From contig NZ_KQ976354.1 in NCBI RefSeq assembly GCF_000346485.2, positions 10,002,341 to 10,066,340 of the forward strand: a DNA stretch of 64,000 nucleotides, read 5' to 3'. The translations under genes were made by a program, and so were the position numbers. The notes beneath the pieces are model-generated. The model did no database searches, had not been told where the DNA came from, and saw nothing but the letters and a program-made list of their open reading frames with translations. Position 1 is the stretch's first letter. Each line of letters opens with the position of its first letter. This document shows, in pieces, positions 26,530-33,705 of the stretch. The DNA is from Scytonema hofmannii PCC 7110. GTDB taxonomy: Bacteria; Cyanobacteriota; Cyanobacteriia; Cyanobacteriales; Nostocaceae.

Positions 26530-27235
26530 GCGGCATGAGAAACTTCAATTTCTTCCATCAATAACTAACGGTGTGTTTACTCTAACGCTGAACAATGGTG
26601 AAGTACTTAATGGGGAAGCATTGCTGATTGCAACTGGGCGCACACCGAATACTCAGGCATTAAATACTGCGGTGACAGGCGTTGAATTAGATGCACAAGG
26701 ATTTGTTAAAATCGACGATTGGTTTCAAACGACTCATTCTGGAATTTATGCGATCGGAGACGTTGCCAAGCAGCCTGCTTTTACCCATGTTTCTTGGGAA
26801 GACTATCGTCGCTTGAAAGCCATTCTTTGTGGCGAACACCGGACACGCAACGATCGGGTGTTAGGCTATGCCGTTTACACTGAGCCGCAAGTGGGTCGGG
26901 TAGGGATGACGCTAGAGCAGGCTCACAAACAGGGCATTACTGCCCGCGAAGTCACTCTGCCAATGGCTCACATCGCCCGTAGCATTGAGTGGGGGCACGA
27001 TTTGGGTTTCTACCGCATGGTCATCAACACACACACAAATTTGATTTTAGGAGCAACGCTGGTTGGGTACGAAACGGCTGAACTCGTGCATGTCTTTTTG
27101 TCACTTATGGAAGCTAAAACAACATGGCAGGTACTCGAACAATCGGTTCACATTCACCCAACTTACGGTGAGGCATTACCTAGTCTCGCAAGACTACTTG
27201 TTGGAGATGATATGCCAACCTGTCCTAATATGTAA
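26530..27235 (+). pseudogene. Class I pyridine nucleotide-disulfide oxidoreductase, 5'-truncated
   Basis: The homologous part starts near NGVFTLTLNNGEVLNGEALL and carries IATGRTPNT, GIYAIGDVAKQPAFTH (FAD motif) and the dimerisation domain ending HPTYGEALPSLARLL. The N-terminal FAD-binding domain and the redox-active CxxxxC are missing. An open frame upstream (from 26276) is merely antisense to the IscB-like relic. Related to mercuric reductase/dihydrolipoamide dehydrogenase-like enzymes. It cannot be functional as an oxidoreductase. Confidence 0.8.
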
Positions 27236-27344
27236 GAAAGAAGTAACCCATAACTACTAACTTGAGTATGGGCGATCGTGCCGAAATATCCGCAAGGGAT
27301 AGCTTTTTTCATATTGGACCATCCAAGTAGGACAAAGAACTAAT

Positions 27345-27615
27345 CAAGTTTTGCATACTCATACGGAGGCATCGATCCGCAATTTTGGTATGGTTTGGCC
27401 GATTGGTCAGCCAAGTGGTGGTTTGCTGGATCGAGCGTTGCGATCGCGTGAAATTTGGGTAGAGGTTGCCTCGAAAGCCGGATTTCATTTGGATCGGTGC
27501 GGCTCGCTGCACTTGGCATACAGACAGGATGAAATGGATGTCCTGCAAGAGTTTGTGGAGACTCGACGGGACGACAAGTACTCAATTGCCTTGCTTACAC
27601 CGAATCAGGTGGCTG
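27345..27615 (+). pseudogene. FAD-dependent oxidoreductase fragment (TIGR03364-like)
   Basis: Reads EASIRNFGMVWPIGQPSGGL, RSREIWVEVASKAGFH, CGSLHLAYRQDEMDVLQEF and LLTPNQVAEKSS, a central piece of the DAO-superfamily enzyme named TIGR03364. The dinucleotide-binding N-terminus and C-terminal half are missing. It is joined directly to the porin relic near 27612-27622 in a different frame. Confidence 0.7.
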
Positions 27616-28165
27616 AAAAAAGCAGTGCAGCGGCTGCAAGAGGAGTTTGCCACTGAACTGGCAACTTTGCGGGGACGGGTAGATGTTTTGGAAGCTCACA
27701 ATGCTACCTTAGAATCACAGCAGTTTTCTACGACCACCAAGCTTAACGCTGAAGTCATCTGGTAATGTTAGCACATCAACTGATTCAGTTCAACTAGGAG
27801 CCAGTTTCCGAGTGACTCCTAAAGTGGTTGTCTCTGGTTGGTTTGACTATATGTTTGCTGATTCCGAAGTGAGTGACGATGACGCAAGAGTCTTGAATTT
27901 TGCAGCCAACGTTGTTTTCCCAGATTTGGGTAAGAAAGGTAACATAGGTGCCTTGGTTTTTGGAATTCCACCTAAAGTCGTAAGCAATAGCATTAGTGCT
28001 AATGAGGATAGAGATACATCATTTCATATCGAAGCGTTGTACCGTCACCAACTCACCAGCAATATTGCTATCACCTCTGGTGGGATTGTAATTACCAATC
28101 CCGAACACAACAGTAGCAACGATACTATTTTTGTCGGAGTTGTGCGAACTACCTTTAAGTTTTAA
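27613..28165 (+). pseudogene. Iron-uptake-type OprB porin, relic with large internal deletion
   Basis: First piece: LKKAVQRLQEEFATELATL and RGRVDVLEAHNATLE then FSTTTKLNAEVI, the coiled coil and first strand after the SLH domain. Second piece, in another frame: TSTDSVQLGASFRVTPKVVV, SGWFDYMFA, then IGALVFGIPPKVV and NPEHNSSNDTIFVG with the terminal RTTFKF. The join lies at about 27757-27760. The SLH domain and most of the barrel (over 250 residues) are gone. The terminal Phe shows the authentic barrel end survives. Confidence 0.8.
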
Positions 28166-28182
28166 TTAATTACTTCCTTCCC

Positions 28183-28266
28183 GCTCGAAGAATACCTATT
28201 TAAATGAACCGCAAAGACGCAAAGAGCGCGAAGAAAGAAAAGAAGATCGGTAATCTTATGGCGGGA
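28183..28266. repeat. Dispersed repeat, uninterrupted copy
   Basis: Contains AATGAACCGCAAAGACGCAA and AAGAAAGAAAAGAAGATCGG. A second copy at 33457-33595 carries an extra segment of about 60 bases. Confidence 0.65.
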
Positions 28267-28290
28267 AGGGAGTAGTTCGTAGACTTGATT

Positions 28291-28440
28291 TTAGTTAGAG
28301 TATTGAATTAAACACACAATCAAAATCTGAGGATAATCGCTCTCTTGTAAAATTGGGACAGAAGTGCTATGTTCATAAGCCTGCAAATCTAAATTCCAAT
28401 CGCACAAGTAGCTGAGGTGTTGGTGACAGAGTAGCAATTA
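28291..28440 (-). pseudogene. Unidentified C-terminal coding fragment
   Basis: A minus-strand frame ending at 28291 reads SYLCDWNLDLQAYEHSTSV, PILQESDYPQILIVCLIQ and YSN. Composition is coding-like but no start is evident and I do not know the family. Confidence 0.25.
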
Positions 28441-28489
28441 GTATCCAGCAATCCGATAACTAAGTAGATAACGAAGAAGCACCAGAAGC

Positions 28490-29422
28490 ATGAAATCACT
28501 TTCTTTTTTTGAAAAAGCTGAAAATTTACCTAAAAATGAGCTGATCTCGGCTGAGGTAATCAAAAATTTCATAGCAGAAAAATATGAAATAACTTTTCCA
28601 TTTGAATGTGTGTTAATAGGAGAAGAAGGAGAACGAGGATATAACGATCATTACCTAATAAAAGGAGAAAATTTTCGTTATGTCTTTCGAGTGTATCTGA
28701 ATGGTAAGTACTATGCTCCAGAATTGGAAAATTTTCAGTTTGAATTAGATTTGTTGGAGTTTGTGTTTTCTCAAGGTGTTCCCGTATCATACCCCATTAC
28801 TCAAAAGCAAGGAGGAACTATGTCGGTGATACAAACAAATGTTGGATTGAGAGCTTGTGCTCTTTTTTCTTATGCTGAAGGGAAGCCTATTGAGGAAGAC
28901 ACAGATCCTACACCGACTCAATGTTTTGAACTAGGTAAAGCCATAGCATCCTTTCATTTAGCGGCAGATTCATTTCAAAGTCAACACCATAGAAATCATC
29001 TTAATGAAGATTATTTAGTAAAACTGCCGCTAAGATTTATTGAAGCCAATTGGTCTGAAGAACAAAAAGCAGAATTACCAGAATTAGCTATGGTAGATGA
29101 GTTATTACAGCATTTTGTGCAACTTAAAAAAGAATCAAATAATTATGGCATCATACACGGTGATATAAATACAGGCAATTTCCATTTTACAGATGACAAT
29201 CAAATCACACTTTTTGACTTTGATTACTGTGCCTATGGATGGAGATCTTACGATTTGGTTCTTGCTGAGGAACTAAATGAGGAAGTACGTAAATCACTTT
29301 TAGACGGCTATCAATCTGTACGTAGTTTGTCTGTTGATGAATTAGAAAGTATAAGCCTCTTGTACCACTTAAGGGAGATATGGGATTGGGGCGATGAGTT
29401 AGCAATTGATCTAGTAAGATAG
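28490..29422 (+). CDS. Aminoglycoside phosphotransferase/HSK2-like kinase
   Basis: 310 aa. The APH catalytic loop IIHGDINTGNFHF and metal-binding LFDFDYCAYGWRSYDL are clear near residues 220-250, after an N-lobe with YVFRVYLNGKYYAPELENFQ and an ACALFSYAEGKPIEE hinge. It belongs to the group that includes homoserine kinase type II and antibiotic kinases; the substrate cannot be told. Composition is AT-rich, unlike neighbouring relics. The C-terminus stops soon after LREIWDWGDE, slightly shorter than usual for the group. Confidence 0.85.
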   Translation: MKSLSFFEKAENLPKNELISAEVIKNFIAEKYEITFPFECVLIGEEGERGYNDHYLIKGENFRYVFRVYLNGKYYAPELENFQFELDLLEFVFSQGVPVSYPITQKQGGTMSVIQTNVGLRACALFSYAEGKPIEEDTDPTPTQCFELGKAIASFHLAADSFQSQHHRNHLNEDYLVKLPLRFIEANWSEEQKAELPELAMVDELLQHFVQLKKESNNYGIIHGDINTGNFHFTDDNQITLFDFDYCAYGWRSYDLVLAEELNEEVRKSLLDGYQSVRSLSVDELESISLLYHLREIWDWGDELAIDLVR

Positions 29423-29477
29423 CTTCAATTCGATTGCTACTTATGACCTAAGCAAGGAGAATCTAAAAACTTACGTT

Positions 29478-30398
29478 TTATGATGATAGGTGATCTAAAT
29501 CAAGAGGATCGCTCTCAACATAGTCTTTCGCGGTCATGTCTTCAAGAGACACTACCAAACCTTCTACTGATTGGAAGCGTTCAGATTCAGGGAGTAATTG
29601 CAACCATTTTTCAAGAAGTTGATCCCATTTTAGTTCCCCAAATTGAACCTGTTCTTCATTACGAATAAACCAAAACATCAATTGGACTTTAGGCGCATTC
29701 CAAGAAGGTGCTGCACGTACTCTAATTTCACGTAGGGTACGAAGAGCTTCGCCTTCAGCACTTTCTTTATCATGTTTATCTTGCATCCGGGTTTGAAGCT
29801 TTTTAGCAAATCTTCCAAAATCATCAGGAAAAGCAAATCGAACTCGCTTTCGCGCCAATGCTTGTACCAGTGCTCTAATCTCTTCATCGCTTCGGCATCC
29901 CACCTTACGCTCCCATTGTGTAACAACAGCCTTTTCTACTGTCATCACCCGATCAAGATCGGCAACGAGATTAAGCTCTGCAACCCCTGGAATATAGGCG
30001 AACTGAGGTCGTCTACTTTTTTGAATCTCATACAAAAGTTGCTCATTAACCTCTACAAGAGGTACTACCTCTACGAATGGACGATCCGCACTGGAACGCA
30101 CAATATCGCATGTCTGTGTAACTACAACAAAACCCTTGACTTCGGATTCTACAAGGTCAGTGTTTTCTTGTGCAACATCAGCAGAATCTGATGTTAGAGG
30201 ACGTTGAGGATTAAAGCGTTGAATAAACCAATATTCCCCAAGCACGCAATCACCCTGACACCACTCCTTGAGAGTGTCATCTACTTCTCGAATCCAAACA
30301 TCACGCTCATTGCCCACTACTGTTTCTTTGGCTCCTTGCTGCTCTGGCAGATCTGGATCGTCCACGTTCAAGGTGGACAGGCTCTTGAAGAGCATCAA
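29478..30398 (-). CDS. Unknown protein, third gene of a TIGR04255/HTH operon
   Basis: 306 aa, no membrane helix. Notable segments: DDTLKEWCQGDCVLGEYWFI, KGFVVVTQTCDIVRS, RPFVEVVPLVEVNEQLLYEI and a C-terminal LMFWFIRNEEQVQFGELKWD. The TQTCDIV...RPFVEV pattern is distinctive and may be a metal or nucleotide site, but I know no assigned function. The start at 30398 overlaps the HTH gene by 92 bases; a downstream GTG would remove part of this overlap. Last gene of the operon; a conserved accessory role is inferred from the tight packing. Confidence 0.7.
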   Translation of the reverse strand: MMLFKSLSTLNVDDPDLPEQQGAKETVVGNERDVWIREVDDTLKEWCQGDCVLGEYWFIQRFNPQRPLTSDSADVAQENTDLVESEVKGFVVVTQTCDIVRSSADRPFVEVVPLVEVNEQLLYEIQKSRRPQFAYIPGVAELNLVADLDRVMTVEKAVVTQWERKVGCRSDEEIRALVQALARKRVRFAFPDDFGRFAKKLQTRMQDKHDKESAEGEALRTLREIRVRAAPSWNAPKVQLMFWFIRNEEQVQFGELKWDQLLEKWLQLLPESERFQSVEGLVVSLEDMTAKDYVESDPLDLDHLSS

Positions 30399-30993
30399 CT
30401 AAATCAGATGGATTCTGCGGCATACGTGACATACGCGCACTTTCAGACAGGGGAACTAATTGTGGTGTCTTAGATGTACTCCCAGGTCCAAGATTCTGCT
30501 TAACCTCTTCGTGTTTACCTGCTATTAGTAAATCCAAAAGAGGTCTACCATCACTACCGGGTTTCAACAAGAGACTGCGATTGAGACTTGCGCTCCCTCG
30601 ATCAATGTATTGAATCGTGCCTAAAATTCGATTTAGATTTTCCTCATTAAAACGAGATAACGGTTGTCCACTTGCCCAGAAATGAAGACTTCTGCGCGAA
30701 ACATTAAAGAGCTTAGCGAGTTGATCCCACGTCAATCCACTCAACTTCCTCAGATCGTTAAGAGCTTTCTGCGTTACTTCTGTAGAACTGGTTGATGGTA
30801 AAGTAATCCCACTTGTTGTCGTTGTGAAAGCAGCTAACAAATCCAGATCAACAGTCACTCTAGAAGTATTTGTACTATAACGAACCATGAAAATTCTAGG
30901 GGCGATAAATTGATGATTATTTAAATGACCCATAGCTCCGAGCGCAGAAGTGCTTAATAACTGTTCGGACTTTCTACCCAAAAGACTACTCAT
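30307..30993 (-). CDS. HTH-domain regulator-like protein, middle gene of the operon
   Basis: 228 aa. The helix-turn-helix is LNDLRKLSGLTWDQLAKLF followed by NVSRRSLHFWASGQPLSRF, at about residues 84-121, like XRE/antitoxin-type domains. The C-terminal 30 residues are Arg/Ser-rich and lie in the overlap with the next gene. The ATG overlaps the stop of the TIGR04255-like gene (30990-30993, ATGA), implying coupled translation. It may bind the operon promoter or act as the antitoxin-like member; that is inference. Confidence 0.75.
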   Translation of the reverse strand: MSSLLGRKSEQLLSTSALGAMGHLNNHQFIAPRIFMVRYSTNTSRVTVDLDLLAAFTTTTSGITLPSTSSTEVTQKALNDLRKLSGLTWDQLAKLFNVSRRSLHFWASGQPLSRFNEENLNRILGTIQYIDRGSASLNRSLLLKPGSDGRPLLDLLIAGKHEEVKQNLGPGSTSKTPQLVPLSESARMSRMPQNPSDLVDALQEPVHLERGRSRSARAARSQRNSSGQ

Positions 30994-31787
30994 AATTTAC
31001 CTCCGAATCGTCGCAAAAAATCATCTTCCACTGCCCATCGGAAGAAAGTATAAATTCTCTCAGCAAAATACTGTGCTTCGCTCATCAACGCTTCAATACT
31101 AAAGTCCCGATTTTTTAAAAGGGACATATCTAGATCGAGTATCCAACTGGGTTCAGCAATAGGTTCAATTGCATCTGGATCAAAAGTTACACCAGATGGC
31201 ATAATTCCCCACCTTGCAATAATTTGTTCACCGCCCTCTGGAATGACAAACAAAGATTCATTAATAGTTTGATGAATATATTCTCTAAACTCAGCAGCTA
31301 TAATACCAGCTATCTCAGGTTTCACAATTGATGATATATCTTTCAAATTTTGACCAACAAGTCTATCGATATATCGCAAGCCAAATCGTTCAATAATCCC
31401 AGGATTAAAACTTTCATTGAGTGCTATAAGCACACTCTTTAAACGCTCTAGAAAATCACTACGACTTGAGTAATCAGTTGTCTCAAGTGCTATAAAGTTA
31501 GGTGCTAGTGAAACTCTCCAACTATCTGTTGTGTTCACAAACCGCCAAGTCACTTGAGGTGTAGTTTGCACAACACCTTGAGAACCAAAAACTAAGCCCT
31601 GAGTTTGTTCGGGTTTAAGGATAGGATATTTTTCTCGAATTGCTTCTTGAAATGAACCCACAAAATCTTTTTTCTCAATTGAAAGAATGGGTGGAAAGCG
31701 TACCTGTGCAATCACTCGAACAAGAGGTGCATTTTCTAGTGGCACTTCTGGGGGTGGTTGTGCAATGAGTGGGTTGATATTAACCAC
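30990..31787 (-). CDS. TIGR04255 family protein, first gene of the operon
   Basis: 265 aa. Features match the sporadically distributed TIGR04255 family: PLENAPLVRVIAQVRFPPIL near the start, VSLAPNFIALETTDYSSRSD, and IERFGLRYIDRLVGQNL. The family's N-terminal (P)LxxAPLxxVxxQxRFxP signature and the RFGLRYIDR block are both clear. Biochemical role unknown. It is followed by the HTH gene with a four-base overlap. The region upstream (31788-31900) should hold the operon promoter. Confidence 0.8.
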   Translation of the reverse strand: MVNINPLIAQPPPEVPLENAPLVRVIAQVRFPPILSIEKKDFVGSFQEAIREKYPILKPEQTQGLVFGSQGVVQTTPQVTWRFVNTTDSWRVSLAPNFIALETTDYSSRSDFLERLKSVLIALNESFNPGIIERFGLRYIDRLVGQNLKDISSIVKPEIAGIIAAEFREYIHQTINESLFVIPEGGEQIIARWGIMPSGVTFDPDAIEPIAEPSWILDLDMSLLKNRDFSIEALMSEAQYFAERIYTFFRWAVEDDFLRRFGGKL

Positions 31788-31903
31788 TTTCTACATCCTT
31801 TGTGGAGCTTGAGCGCGAAATTGAGCATAGTCAGAGACGAGAGATATTGCCTATCGTTCCCTATAACTATACTAAAGCAATAATGTGAAGTACAGTGTGA
31901 AGT

Positions 31904-32146
31904 TTAACATGAATTTCCATTGCGAGGAATATCAATCAGTTTAGATAATAGAACCATACCTGTTATCGGCTCCATTACATAACCAAGATGTGGTGGCTGT
32001 AGCATTTCAAGAGGTTGGGCGATCGCTAACTCTTGCAAGTCGGAACTCATCTGCTGCACATGCCTCAACTGTTGTCGCTGCAATTCCCGTCGAGTGCTAG
32101 AGTGAATGTTGGGTAGCTGTCGCCCTCTATTAAGATCTAAATAGCC
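31904..32146 (-). pseudogene. Coding relic, possibly of a kinase-like/helix-hairpin-helix protein
   Basis: An 80-codon frame between stops reads RRELQRQQLRHVQQMSSDLQ, ELAIAQPLEMLQPPHLGYV and MEPITGMVLLSKLIDIPRN. The (L)AIAxPxxxLxxPxxLGYVMxxITGM pattern recalls the N-lobe of cyanobacterial protein-kinase-like proteins, but the match is from memory and weak. No start codon in context. It lies between two divergent operons. Confidence 0.35.
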
Positions 32147-32162
32147 CTATACTTCCTTTCTT

Positions 32163-32747
32163 ATGACTACAATCACTGCGAAACGCTTTACGATATCTGA
32201 ATATGAACATCTAGCAGAACTCGGATTTTTTGGGGAAGATGACCGAGTTGAACTCATTAATGGAGAAATTATCCAAATGGTTTCTAAAGGTAAACCGCAT
32301 TCTGTTTGTAGCACCCGATTATTTCGAGAGTTCTTCAAGCTTATTGGAGAAAGAGCAACATTACGAGGACAAGAACCGATTTTGGTTCCTAACTACACCC
32401 AACCTGAACCAGATTTAGTTATTGTACAAAATCAAGATGATGATTATCTTAGATCTCATCCCAATCCATGCAATGTCTTACTTTTAATTGAAATTTCTGA
32501 TTCTTCCTTAAAATATGACAAAGAAGTTAAATTACCAACTTATGCTCAAGGAGGTATTTCAGATTATTGGATATTTAATCTTATAGATAATTGTTTAGAA
32601 TGCTACAGTACACCTTACCAAGATTTACAAGGTAAGTTTGGCTATAGAAAAAAGCTAGTTTTTCTACCTAATGAAACTGTCAATCTTCCCTACTTTTCCG
32701 ATTTAATTCTGGATTTATCTAAAGTATTTCCTGCAACACAACATTAG
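32163..32747 (+). CDS. Uma2 family (DUF820) putative endonuclease
   Basis: 194 aa from ATG 32163. FTISEYEHLAELGFFGEDDR, VELINGEIIQM, QPEPDLVIVQ, CNVLLLIEISDSSLKYD and KEVKLPTYAQGGISDYWIFN give the complete Uma2 core with D, E and K at nuclease-like positions. It precedes another PD-(D/E)XK-type gene by 23 bases on the same strand, so both are probably one transcript. Substrate and function unknown. Confidence 0.9.
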   Translation: MTTITAKRFTISEYEHLAELGFFGEDDRVELINGEIIQMVSKGKPHSVCSTRLFREFFKLIGERATLRGQEPILVPNYTQPEPDLVIVQNQDDDYLRSHPNPCNVLLLIEISDSSLKYDKEVKLPTYAQGGISDYWIFNLIDNCLECYSTPYQDLQGKFGYRKKLVFLPNETVNLPYFSDLILDLSKVFPATQH

Positions 32748-32770
32748 AATTAACTATATGGAGGTATGAA

Positions 32771-33382
32771 ATGAGCCGTCAACCATTGCTTGATTTGACG
32801 CGTTCATATACTTTTAGGAATTATTTTGAATTAGGATTTCCTGTTGATGATTTAGTAGCCGAATTTGGTTATTCTTTTGATCGCAAGTTCCTCGCTTTAC
32901 CAAAATACTCTGGAACTCTAGACCGAATATCTGATTTGAAACAACGTATTGAAGAAGTATTACCTTACGTAGATTTAGAAAATGAAGCAACTCGTCGGGA
33001 AATGCTTATCGCACCGACCATAACAGATTTAATTCATTATTCTCGCGCTAAATTGCGAATTGAATATAGTATTAAAGTTAACAATCAACTCCAAGGAAAT
33101 TTAGATTATTACTTACGTTCTTCAACTAATTTAATTGTTATTGAAGCTAAACAAGCCGACTTAAATCGGGGATTTACACAATTAGCAACAGAAATGATAG
33201 CGCTTGACCAATGGATAGATTCAAATCAAACCGAAATAATTGGAGCAGTCACAACAGGCAATATTTGGCAATTTGGAATTTTATATCGGCAACAAAAACT
33301 CATTGAAGAAGGAATTAATCTTTACCGAGTCACGGAGGAATTGGAAGATGTTGTCAGAATTTTACTAGCTGCACTAATGTAA
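32771..33382 (+). CDS. PD-(D/E)XK nuclease-like hypothetical protein
   Basis: 203 aa from ATG 32771, preceded by TGGAGG at good spacing. EMLIAPTITDLIHYSRAK (Glu), GNLDYYLRSSTNLIVIEAKQ (D...E-x-K) and the helix FTQLATEMIALDQWI form a PD-(D/E)XK-like site. The following IIGAVTTGNIWQFGIL is the strand pattern also seen in the protein at 24939. Forms a pair with the Uma2 gene upstream. Role unknown. Confidence 0.75.
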   Translation: MSRQPLLDLTRSYTFRNYFELGFPVDDLVAEFGYSFDRKFLALPKYSGTLDRISDLKQRIEEVLPYVDLENEATRREMLIAPTITDLIHYSRAKLRIEYSIKVNNQLQGNLDYYLRSSTNLIVIEAKQADLNRGFTQLATEMIALDQWIDSNQTEIIGAVTTGNIWQFGILYRQQKLIEEGINLYRVTEELEDVVRILLAALM

Positions 33383-33456
33383 CTTTTAATCAAAATTAAA
33401 GCTTTTCTACGATGATTGCTGAAAGCAGTCCTGTAGCAATCATATTAAGATTTAAC
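33383..33456. other. Short intergenic segment before the dispersed repeat
   Basis: No gene or hairpin seen. Confidence 0.3.
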
Positions 33457-33595
33457 TCGAAGAATATCTATATTAAATGAATCGCAAAGACTCGTTCGCG
33501 TTCGCGAAGCGTTTGCCTTGCACATAGCTTACCGACGAAGGAGGCATAGTACACGAAGAAAGAAAAGAAGAAGATCGGGAATCTTGTGGCGGGTT
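33457..33595. repeat. Dispersed repeat, copy interrupted by about 60 bases
   Basis: Matches 28183-28266 on both sides. Between CGCAAAGAC and CGAAGAAAG it carries an extra segment beginning TCGTTCGCGTTCGCGAAGCG and ending GGCATAGTACA where the other copy has about 11 bases. Suggests insertion of a small palindromic element. Confidence 0.65.
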
Positions 33596-33596
33596 G

Positions 33597-33686
33597 CAAT
33601 CCCAGTTTCCTGAGATTGCAGCACGGTTTGATGTGGAACAGAATTTGATTTTTTGGGGAATGCGAGCACTACTTACTAGAATTTAG
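33597..33686 (+). pseudogene. Short coding-like fragment
   Basis: Reads QSQFPEIAARFDVEQNLIFW then GMRALLTRI and stop. Coding-like but without a start in context; family unknown. Confidence 0.2.
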
Positions 33687-33705
33687 AGAGGGATTAAAGA
33701 TTTGT

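Noticed and set aside
26276-26530. N-terminal part of the oxidoreductase frame
   Set aside because: It is antisense to the IscB-like relic and shows no FAD-binding glycine motif.
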